Assembly: GCF_020520425.1 (NCBI RefSeq)
Contig: NC_079487.1
Span: 127,060,385-127,124,384, forward strand
Source: Spinacia oleracea
Lineage: Eukaryota > Streptophyta > Magnoliopsida > Caryophyllales > Amaranthaceae
Reading direction: 5' to 3'
Length of the DNA stretch: 64,000 bases
How positions within the stretch are numbered: the first letter of the stretch is position 1; every line of letters begins with the position of its first letter. Positions 1-10,637 of this stretch are shown one piece after another. The position numbers and the translations under genes were made by a program. Below the pieces are notes generated by a model. That model saw only the letters and a list, made by a program, of their open reading frames with translations. It did not search any database and was not told the DNA's origin.

Positions 1-1480
1 TTTAAGTCATGCCTTTTGCTTGTTTAACCAATAACCCATTTAAACCACGGCAATCAAGAGGCCTATTACATATAGGGAAACTAGAGTAACACCTCCACGC
101 TTGAGTAATTTCACATATAGGAAGATTATTTAATTTTTTTACTAATATTATTCATCCTCTCTACTTGGTAACCAGGAAACTCCTAATTTAAACATTTTCC
201 AAAAGAAATATGAGCATAATGAAGCATTTGCAAATTACACACTCCCCCTTAAAAGTATAAATGTGGTTATAAGGATTTAACCTATGCATTCTCTTGATCA
301 ACAGAGGAATAACCACATCACTCTCAAGTCTCAACCCTAACACTCAAGTACCCAACAATAAAATGCCACGAAAGGTACACTGAAGGCTATTTTTTAACAT
401 TGTGATACTACAATTTTTGTTAAAGAGATTTCACAAGTTGCATTTACGACCAGTTTAGTAGCCGGTCATAAATGGTGTTAATGGGAATGAATTTGTATGT
501 AAATTTGTAAGAAAAATCAATATTCATTCCTACGGTAATGCTAGTTCACTCAAAATTATTTATTTTTTCTTCATAAATTTTCATTATCATCCATTACCAT
601 CTGGAGAGTGGTATTAGGTGGGAGTGCAAATTTATGAAGAAAAACACCAAGTTTGAGATAAGGTTTCATTGCCATGGACATTGTGATGTTATTTTTCATA
701 CCGAATAACACTTGGATTTATTCTCATTTCACCATTTATCACTGGGTATAGAGTTTTAAACAATCCACAACTATCACTAAAAACAAGTCAGTGGTACATG
801 TCTAACCTCCCTCCCTTGTATGAAAATGTGAGCTCTCATCTTAAAAGGTATTCCTATAATGCCATCGATGACTACTTGCTAGTAGAATACACAGATATCA
901 GAGAACTTCCCAGATATAGATATCATTCTGGCATCGGGCCAAGCGGGTCAGGAAAAAATATGATCAATGGAAAAAGTAGGGGTATCCTCACTCTACAACC
1001 GGTTGTACCTTGCAAGGTACAACCAAGGATATTTTTTAGCCCATGTGCTCACAAGGCACAAGCACATCGGCAAAGAAATAGCCTTGGTTGTACCTTGCAC
1101 GTGTTACAGGCAGTTGTATCTAATTTTTTTCCCAAAAGTAGTAATTGGTGAATGTAAGTTGATTAAGGGTGCTAATTCTAATTAGTAGGTTCAAAACAAG
1201 TGCCAAACAAGTGTCCCTGGCATGTATGGTTTCCGCAAATATTGACTATGAAGTTGTCACTCCCATACTTAGCAGTTAACATCCTTCTCTTCGGCTCCCC
1301 CACCCACCTACAGGGGGAAAAAAGGGGAGTAGAAGCTTTCTGATACTAATGCAGAGTCCACATAGCAGCTAATCAAAATGGGTGTATTCGGTAGAACAAA
1401 TTATATCACGCTTTGAAGTAACTGGAACACCTTTACTGGAAAATGGAATTACATGCATCTCAAGTACTAGAAAAACAGAC
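1..1480. other. Distal intron of the pantothenate kinase gene, no exon seen
   Basis: The last visible kinase exon ends at 1481 with a GT donor, so this stretch should be intron running off the window. I searched it on the minus strand for the next conserved kinase block and did not find it. Short open frames here (798-1185, 1382-1768) overlap in different frames or run opposite to the exon and show no family motif. An imperfect inverted pair around 560-580 and 630-650 (CTTCATAAATTT / AAATTTATGAAG) may be a small foldback element. Confidence 0.5.
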
Positions 1481-4400
1481 CTTAGAATAGTCACTTCCAT
1501 AAATGTCGCTGACAAGCATATCAATATTTCTATTATCTCCCTTGTGACTCATCTCCAGCAAGTCATCAAAGCTGGAAGTAGAAAATTGTATTCAGCTAAT
1601 AAAATACACCCAAACATAAAAAGAAAAAACAGAACCAAAACCAAAGCATTTAATTATCTGACCAAAAAAATCTCAAACATCTCAGTTTCTCACCATGAAC
1701 CCAAGGATATTAACATTTCACTGTGCACATTCAGTACAGAAGAATCCTCTAACAAACATGATAAATGAAACAACCAAAAGAAATGATAAAAAAAAATATA
1801 CTTCCTTCATGTTTTTCTTATTGCACTAATTGGATTCGGACGAAGATTAAGCAAGGGAGTAAATATTAAAATTGTTCATGTGGTTATAAAGAAAGGAGAG
1901 AGAGAAAAAGTGAGGTAACAATGGAAAATACTAAATGTGTGCAAGGGTAGGATGGGTATTTGGTACGTGGAACGGTGCACGTGTATAAAAAAGTGTATGA
2001 AAGCATACCAAAAGTAGAAAAAGGTGCAATTAGCCAATAAGTATGCAACTACCAAAAAAGTGAAATAGTACAATTAGAAAAAAGAGGAAGAATGTAACAA
2101 TGTTGATATCATGATTTTTTGTGTGGTAATTAACTAAAAATAAATGAAAATTTTATTTCTATACCACAGAACAAGTACATCCTAAGGACACCAGCCGAGT
2201 AATACACCTTCTAGGAGAGTTTTTCTCAACAGCAAGCTCCTAAAACATTAACCTGAGCTCAGGTATTTATAACCAATTACTCAATGACATGATTACCTTT
2301 GGCATTTTGTTAAAAGCATTCCAAGACCCAAGAGGGTGCCACCACCTAAACTTGTCCCACTAACTCGCTCAAACTTTCCATCTCCAACAACCTACAGAAG
2401 AGAAATGATACTGACAATTAAAAACAAAAACTGAAAAGAGATGCTAATTGTTAACAAGTTACTAACAGAAAAATGAGAAGAAACATTGGAGACACTGAAA
2501 ACTGCTTTCCATTTTATTAATGCAAAAATTAATAAAGAAAAACTCAGCATAGGAATCTAAACTACAGTATATGATTATTACCTTAATCATGCTAATTCCA
2601 GATCCAATGTTGACTAGGAGATAAGGAAATAAATCACTGGAATTAATCTGCACAAAATCTTTCCGACCTTCCATGTACGTGAAAGCTTCACAAGGGACTG
2701 CCTACTCAAAGTAAAGTTACAATGCCCTTAAGACAGTGGTTTAAATTAAAAAATATAAGAAAGAACAAATGTTTAGCTTAAATAGACCTAAGGCTCACGT
2801 GAGATAATCTATATGATGTCCACTATAAGTCAAATTGACAAACATCACAAGATAAACAAAATACATGTTACTTTCAGTAGTATCATATCTATAATCTAGG
2901 ATAACTTACAAGTACATATACATAAATATTTGTTACTTTATATTTTGGGGTGTTTCATAATGTTCTACCACTTCTAGTTTATTCTATTTTTGGCAAACAA
3001 TTTTTTTGCCATCTTGCGCCATTTCCCCACATGATTTACACATGGAGTTCATATATAAAAACAAAACTAGGAGTTGATGGATATGGAACAACCTGGTTTG
3101 TGGCTCTTGATAAGATCAGAACAAAGGTGAAGCTGAAGCAGGTGGAAGCGAGTGATAATGAGATGTACTTGTTATGTGGGCAATTAGCAGAGAATACTTG
3201 GCACCTCTTCTTTAGATATGCTCACAGAAACAGTGGAACAGAAGATATGCTAATTCAAAGGTTAATAAGAAGATATGCTTAACAGCTTTCACTGCTTCTG
3301 CCTATCACATCTAGAGATAAAGAAATAAGTCTTTTAGTAAGCAGTGAATTCCTATCCCAGAATAGTTGTAAAGATCTTTTCTCTCTTCTGTCTGAGAAAT
3401 GGAGGAGCACTGATGTTGTATAGTTTAGTACCTTAAAGGAGACTAGTTGATGTTTTTGCTAGCTGAAAGCCTAGGTTTGAAGAGAAGTCTTGTTCACCTT
3501 CATTTGTTTCTTTTGTTTGTTGACTTGGTGATTCATATTGTTGGTTTCTTTAGATGCTTTTATTGAGAAATTCTTACTTGCTTACCAAAAAACATAAAAG
3601 CCTGCCAGCCAATATTCAGTATCTTACTCTAGTACACACTCTAATTTCAACCTTAAATTTCTCTCATTGGGAAAAACCCTTGAGGCTTTAGTCTCATCTT
3701 AATAGGTAGTAAAACCTAATCTCAGGGCTTTACCCTATCACCACAGCCAAACAGAAGAAGAATAGGGAAACGCCATAAACAGTCCTTGTTGAAACGCTGT
3801 ATACCACAAGTGTTATCACGTTCACAAATCCTCACCTTTAGCAAAAAATTAGCACCAGACACAAGGGAGTTCATCTCATCCTCCTTGTCAAACGTAACCC
3901 CAAATTTCTCTTTAAAGAGATCAGCATATTTATAGGCTCCACCGCCAGTAGCCTACAACCAACAATAAACAGTTAGCAGAGTTCCACAGCGAAACAGAGA
4001 AAAAATTATTTAGAGGGAATGGAATCAAGGAGGGAGATACAAATGGGAAACCAAGCCTCAATGTCAAATTCATAGAAAAATATATGTGAGATTGTGAGGG
4101 GCTCATAAAAATTATTTCCCTGCAGGTCATTGGTGACCAAACTGTTAACATCTTAAAAGAGGAATCATTAAAGAGATTATCCAATATTATGGTTGTGCGG
4201 CTTGTGCCACACTGCCACCCCGGGTCCAACAATTGAAAAGAAAACCTTAATTTACATCTTTGGTCACCAAATCCGCAAGATTAGTTTAGATAGGTATTAT
4301 GCAACCCAATACTCAAACTTCCACGTAAGAAAGTGTATAATCAACACACAGACTCATTTTGGTAGGTAATGACCTTCCTGACTTTGCATCAACCGCTAGT

Positions 4401-4990
4401 AAGACTTTTTATGTAGTTACACCAGTAGAACTTCGTAAATAATTCAACAGACTAGATTTCAGCCAGTAGATTTAAATGCTCTTTTAGAAGCTGCTGCAAT
4501 AAATTTTACTGCTTCACTTCAAGTAAAACCAGCAAGCAGTTTATCAAGCAAAGTCTGCTCAGTCTCGACGTGATCCAACGTAGTTATACATTATTGTATA
4601 TACTTCATCTAGCTTAGTTCCAAAAGTTTCATGTACTTTAGTCTAGGTCTTCTGACTATTCTCACAAGCCAGCAACTTCATTCTGGGGGCACAACGCACT
4701 AAGAATAAATAAGAAGCAAGCAGAAAGAAGGCTATGTTCTTACGATAACTAACAAATAAGACATTAACTGCTATGTTCTAGTCACAACTATGTATTGTAT
4801 CTAACGGGTCACTACCTTCCTATTCTTCACGTAGAAGCAAAGTATGATGTGCAGAAACAATTATCGGGAGAAAATTGAGAAATAATGAAGAGGATAAGAA
4901 ATTTGAAGTAGGGCTTCAATTTTATTCTTATTGTTGTATAAGCATTTTGAAGAATTCGAAGAGCTTCTTTTGCTTCTAAAACTTGATTAG

Positions 4991-5051
<61 letters not shown>

Positions 5052-7939
5052 GAAGAAAAACATCATTACCTTGATTATCAATTTTTTTTTGCCTGAAACC
5101 TCTTGATGCCTGCAACCTAGATTCACCTAGATATGTTAGAACTTTGGTCAAATACAAGTATATCATATTGATCAAGCTATTAGTAATCTGAAGCACACAT
5201 AAAGAAGAACCTAGCGAAAAGGCTGTCCTGTAAACTGGTAAAAGTGTAAAACAGTGTGTGGTCATATATTTAAGTTGTTTAGAGAAGACACCACAAATGG
5301 GTAGCTGCAAAGCAGATCACTAAACTAATTTTCAAACTATGTTATGGACTAGAGCTTTTTTTTTCCCAAGGAGTAAGAGCAATATCCTGTAGAACAGGAT
5401 ATCCTTTGCTAAAGTGTGTACCGGCATACGTATTCAGTAGAATCCTTAAAAAGGAACAACTCACGAGTGTACCATTTAGGATAACATGGATTAGATAGAC
5501 CTAATGTTACAATTACTGGCCAATCTTTATTTAGTGCTTTTAAAGCACCTTTTCTGAGGTCCAAAAGTTTCATAAATATCTGGTGAGTGTAAGAATAGAA
5601 TCTAGCTATTAATGTTGAACTGTATGTGAACTGAATTCTATAAGCCATGCCTGCATGTTATCTTTGTCTTAACTAAATGCAAGAAAAAGTCCATAATGAT
5701 TAGTACAATATGACCTCCATGATGGGAGATAAGAAACTTTAGGACAGACTACAGGCCACCGGTTCAGCATGTATAATAAACAAACTAGCTAAAGCTTTGA
5801 ATCTCTAGCAACCTTACTTATGTTAAAAGAGCCATTTCTGAAAACTCGAACTCGATTGTGTTCAACTTGAAAGGTAACACACTTCTAATTTCAAATTATT
5901 TCTATTTGAATTACTTGGGGGGGAAAAGGGGAAAAGAAATTTCCTGCAAGTGATCCGAGATCAAGCTTGGCTCAGACTCATTATTTCATAACCATGTCTA
6001 GGTCAAATTTAACTTTACAGCTCGATTGAGCTAGATCTTAAGACATTAACTCAGTTAAGCCAGGTCTGCCTTTAGGAACATCATGAAACATCTAATTTAT
6101 TCAACACACAGAAGATCTAGGCTAGTCACCAGCTTCTATTGAATGTTTGACAAGGTAGAACCGTAGAAGCATGCACGCGTAACAAATTGAAGGTCAGGGG
6201 GAATAAAAAATATAGACAAGGGTTGGTAGAGGAGATAGTGTCATACAGCTTCCCTGGAGTAACTTGGATTCAATAAAGTCCAAGCACTCATTTATTTTGC
6301 TGGTCTGAAACTTTTTAAAATGGAGCTTGCCATCGAGAATAGGATAATTCTTGGAACTAGTTTCAAGTCCAACCTCCTCAAGTCGGACACTGTTTCCAAA
6401 ACTGTTCTCTAAACAACCATCTTCTCTTGAAAAATATACCAACTTGATAAGAGTACCTACAGATAGAAGACAAGCATTGCAAATAACTGCATTAAAGCCA
6501 CATACATGCCTTTTAATGAGAAGCAATGATACAGATCTCCTAATAAAGCGAAATCATCTTAAAAAACAAATGCTCCTTCAAGAGGAGAAATAATATCAAT
6601 GAATGGAAAGTCAGTCCAATGTAAGAAAAATTAGTATATATCAATTTTCTTACAGGTATTATTGACAAAATGCAAGTAATAATGATGCAATTTTCTAATA
6701 ATGAACATTCAAAATAATGTGAGTAATTATGATCCATTGTTTTAAGTTTCTAATTGGAAAGAGTTACATGCAAAAGGTCTCCTCTAGCCTTGCCCCTGCA
6801 ATTGCAAGGAGACTATTTCTGTTAAATGGTTAGACCCTTGATCCGAATAGTAAAAAACCAACTCACTCCCCCACTACTTCGCTGAAAAAGAGAAGTAGCA
6901 AAGAACAGTTCAATGAGAAATGAAAAAGTCAACTACAACCAAAGTCGAAACATTGCCTATTACAAAGTCTACCAATTTCGTTGAAGATGTTCTATTTCGT
7001 AGTGTATTTTTAGCTACGGCCCCTAAAATTTGTATATAATTGTATAAATTTCATACTATATTTGCTTAATTCTTCTACTGCCCCCCTCGTAAAAATGTCC
7101 AAGGTCTGCCAATAGAAAAACATTACAAGGATATAAACACCTAAACTAACACAATAGTTACTTGTAAGCATGATCATAAATTCATAAAGACTTGTAATCA
7201 CTAGAAGTCGTAAAGGCAATAATTTCAACTTCGGCTTATAACAACTCAAATCAAACGTCTCTCTTCAGTCTCAAACTACTTAGTCTTATGCTCTGATCTC
7301 ATTTTTCTATGTTATGTCTGATTTGGTCTAGGCTGATTTTAACAAGAATAACGTGAAGAGAATTAATTCATTGTTAATTCAAAGGTCAAACAAAATATGG
7401 CCTTTTCAACCTTAATCAAGAGGTTAAGCATTATCATATCCACCCAGAACTCACCCCGAATCCGGATTAGCCCTAAGGGTGAACCGGTGCTAACACCAAA
7501 AATTATCATATCTAGCTTAGATGGTAAATTCGGGGATTGAAATCATCGAATCTCGTCTACATCACTACTCAAGTACTCATTCATTCATTATACACCACAA
7601 AGAAACAAAAGAGTATTGAGTTGACTACCCTTAGTTGTACTCTTGGTAGGTGCTACCCAGTTTAGTTGGTAAATTCGACCTAGGATCGAATCAGACTACA
7701 TAACTGCCCTTTACAAATGGGCTCTAGCAAAAAAAAAAACTACAAATTACCAAAATATATCAAATTCGAGCTAGAAAACGCATCAAAATTCAACAATTAT
7801 ATTCCCAACTTCACAAAAGAAAATTTGAAACAAAAATAGAGAGAAATTAAAAACCTCCAATATCAAGAGCCCAAGGAGAATTGTGATCATATGAATCAAA
7901 ATCATCAATTTCGACGCTGCTGCAACTTTGATCCTCCAT
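1481..7939 (-). CDS. PANK: Type II pantothenate kinase, first seven exons (partial, runs off left edge)
   Basis: Phosphorylates pantothenate with ATP, the committed step of coenzyme A synthesis. I joined exons by frame and GT/AG borders: 7939-7855 (ATG at 7939), 6456-6247, 5116-5070, 3952-3836, 2701-2582, 2391-2297, 1571-1481. They give 255 uninterrupted codons ending in phase 0. The nucleotide-binding start DIGGTLIK is at residues 26-33. Then come IKATGGGAYKYADLFKEKFG, LLVNIGSGISMIK, VSGTSLGGGT and DMLVSDIYG, in family order. The second AG of a tandem acceptor (5118-5117) is the one that keeps frame for exon 3. The rest of the kinase fold and the stop lie left of base 1, so the kinase-only form cannot be told from plant PANK2 with its fused DUF89 phosphatase. 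Oddity: exon 5 begins AVPCEAF where I recall the family having Arg-His in place of Pro-Cys. Intron 3 holds a (GA)n run and intron 1 a SINE-like fragment. Confidence 0.9.
4994..5049. repeat. (GA)n microsatellite, about 28 units, in a pantothenate kinase intron
   Basis: Perfect GA dinucleotide run lying 20 bases beyond the donor of exon 3 (5070) of the kinase gene. On the minus strand it reads as CT-rich intron. Open frames of repeated Leu-Ser across it are artefacts of the repeat. A likely polymorphic marker. Confidence 0.95.
7441..7500. repeat. SINE-like 3' fragment in kinase intron 1
   Basis: The segment CCGGATTAGCCCTAAGGGTG through GCTAACACC is nearly identical to the tail of the SINE at 38159-38320 (about 45 bases shared) and is likewise followed by an A-rich stretch. 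I see no matching left half or clear target duplication, so this is a fragment. Confidence 0.6.
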
Positions 7940-9631
7940 TGAAGTGTCGAAAATTTCCTCCTCTTTCTTTCTCTCTCCTCGTGCTCAATCAAATTGATGA
8001 ACTGCAGAAGATTGGTTGATTGATTTTGGGAGATTTCAACTCTTATTATATGATTCTTACCTAACCCAGAATTAAATTAAGTTACTTTATTAATTTATTA
8101 ATATTATAAATCTAGAAATTGGAATGTATAGTGTTGGAAATTTTGTAATTCGAGTAGAATTTAGAGACTGGTAATTTTGAAAAGAGGGATTGACTATGAG
8201 ATGGATTGGGAGGAGGGAGTTGTATGATTGCACAGTTGCATGTCTCGTGGCCCACGTGGAAATCTGTTTTTTTTTTTTCATTAATCTCGTCAACATTATT
8301 ATCCTTGCACTCGTAAATTTAGCAAATTAATCAGATAAGAATAACAAGATTGTTTGGATAGGGAATTTATGTCTACATTGTTTGGTTTAAAAGTTTTGGA
8401 AATCGTATTTAGAATAACATTAAAAAATATATATATTACAAATTCACGAGTATCACCTAACTTTATACATGAAACGTTTATTTGTATAAGAAATCGCACC
8501 AAAATTACTTATAAAATTATAAGAAATAGAAAATATCTGGACCATTGTCAAGTATTGGTTGAGTATGCTCAACAACACAACATTTAAGTGGAGCAATGCA
8601 CATCAACTCACTACTTAAAAGAGCGAGTGCATTTTGTGACATAACTAAAATCCGGCGTCAAGTATTCCAAATAATCTTAATGTTTTAATTTTTCGCTTTA
8701 TTTTAACGCCCGCATAATTCTACTTTGGATTCCAACTTCCTCCATGATGCAATTATATAGCAAATGTACATGCTAATATGCTATAGCCTAATGCATTGCC
8801 AACAAATTTGACCCAAATCATATGAAAATAAACCACACAAACCATAAAATTCCCAAATAAATAATATAATAATACATTTTGTTTCAGATGCCGGATTTGA
8901 TTTAAGTCATAGAATGTACACACCTCCACACCTGGTGTTGTGCATTGCCCCAAGATTGTCTTGTTTGGTGCACCCTGCCATAGTTAGTGTTGTTCTAACT
9001 AATTTTGCCTATAAGAAAAAGGTACCTTGTCGATTTTGCTCATTGACATTTCTCTAGACATTAGATGGGCACGTGACTTCACTAAAACCCTTATTTTCTA
9101 TTCTACTTTTTTTTTCCAAGCATTAACAATTTACAAGCTAGAGTGTGTTCTTCAACAATTCGCGTAACAGGTATTGCATGACATTAACCTTACGTTTGAA
9201 ATGTCAGAACTGACCCAAACAATCCATTTAGAAATTGCATAGTACAATAACTTGCCTTTGCACCTCACTTAAATTCATACTTACCAAATCAACCCACAAA
9301 AGTTTCAATTCTAATCTCAATTGATGGCATTTGAAATCCACCAATCTCCCTTTCTTAATTTCAAGATTTTTGAGTTAACTAACACTTAAAAAAATAAAAG
9401 GTGTGGACCATCATGCTTGTGCAAAACCCCTGCGCATTGCCGGTTGATGTGATTTTTTTGCCGTATCGGGGTATACGACGGACTCATATCGTGACGAACC
9501 TATTTTATATCGGGTTGCCTCATACATCCCACCTGCCCCAAATGCTCATGCCCCATGCGCCATTGCCCATCTCTAAGGTAGTATATTGAGTCGATTTGAG
9601 TCTAGTGACTAGTGAGTACCGTACTGAGTAG
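7940..9631. other. Intergenic spacer, pantothenate kinase to MTOPVIB
   Basis: Holds the upstream region of the minus-strand kinase gene. No coding exon, tRNA or clear terminal repeats seen. The short open frames here lack any recognisable motif. Confidence 0.5.
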
Positions 9632-9964
9632 TAGGGGTGAGCAAAAATTGGTCCACATCGAAAAAATGGATCGGATCGGATCGAAGGCAATCGGTCCGGT
9701 CTCCGGATCGAGAAATATTAAGTTCCGGTCTTCGGTCCGGTCCGGTCAGGTCAGGTCCAAAACTCGATTTTAGACCAGACCAATTTTTTCTTAATAAAAT
9801 ATAATATAAACTATTTTAAAATTTAATTTTTTCCTTTAATATGTTGTAAATATTATTATATTGTGATATATTTTATTTTAGTTTCAAAAAAAACCTTAAA
9901 CAATTGATTTTTTTTAATATATTTTTTACCATATTTTTTGAAAAAATAAAACATATATAGAAAT

Positions 9965-10409
9965 CAGCGCGTCTCCTGTGAGACCAGTCACACCATATAT
10001 AAAACATATATAGAAATCAACTTGATGGTGTGACGAGCGCGAAAACAACAGCGTACCTCCCCTAAAACTATATAAAAAAAGTAACAGATCTAAACTATAG
10101 AAGTAACATACCTAAACTAAAAAAGTACCTCCTCTAAAATTATATAAAAAAAATAACATGTCTAAATTATAGAAGTAACATACCTAAGCTAAAAATGTAC
10201 CTCCCCTAAAACTATTTCGTATAAAAAAAAGTAACATGTCTAAACTATAGAAGTAACATACCTAAACTAAAAAGGTACCTCCCCTAAAACTAATCCGTAT
10301 AAAAAAAAGTAACATGTCTAAACTATAGAAGTAACATATCTAAATTCGCAAGTGTGAACTGGTCTCACCATCAGTTGATGGTGAGGACAGTCTCATATAA
10401 GAATTTGGG
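9965..10409. mobile_element. Non-autonomous Mutator-like element (MULE MITE), 9-bp TSD
   Basis: Flanked by perfect 9-base direct repeats TATAGAAAT (9956-9964 and 10410-10418), the target duplication length of Mutator-like elements. Ends are imperfect inverted repeats sharing TGAGAC and ACCAT blocks. The interior is a tandem array. No transposase. It inserted into the older element 9632-10587. Confidence 0.75.
10047..10345. repeat. Tandem array, about 3.5 units of roughly 90 bp
   Basis: Repeating blocks TACCTCCCCTAAAACTA, then an A-run, GTAACATGTCTAAA, CTATAGAAGTAACATACC and TAAACTAAAAA. Units differ by small substitutions and by presence or absence of a CGTAT insert, so the array is moderately old. 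It forms most of the MULE's interior. Confidence 0.8.
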
Positions 10410-10637
10410 TATAGAAATAGGTCTAGCCGGTCCTAACCGGTCCAGTCCGGGTTTTAGACAAAATTTTCCGATCCGGTCCGGGTTCGGTCCGAACATAATC
10501 GTTCCGATCTTCGGCTCTTAAATGATCAAATTTCGGTCTTCGGTCCGATCCGGGTGGGTCTGGTCCGATCCGGTTGATTTCACCCCTTTGGGGCGCGAAA
10601 ACCCCAAATTAATTCTTTGCAGAGTTGCAGCTGCGAA

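Larger units (their letters stand above)
9632..10587. mobile_element. Inverted-end element of GGTCC/GGTTC-type degenerate sequence, split by a MULE
   Basis: Begins AGGGGTGAGCAAAAATTGG and ends in the near complement (revcomp AGGGGTGAAATCAACCGG). Both flanks inside are degenerate repeats of GGTCCGGTC and GGATCGGATC. The middle, 9965-10409, is a separate insertion. Class unknown; sequences of this style recur at 59.6 kb and, less clearly, at 54.5 and 60.3 kb. Confidence 0.5.

Noticed and set aside
4827-5310. Open frames rich in Leu-Ser on the minus strand
   Set aside because: They read through the (GA)n microsatellite in an intron. Only the 47-base exon 5070-5116 inside them is real.
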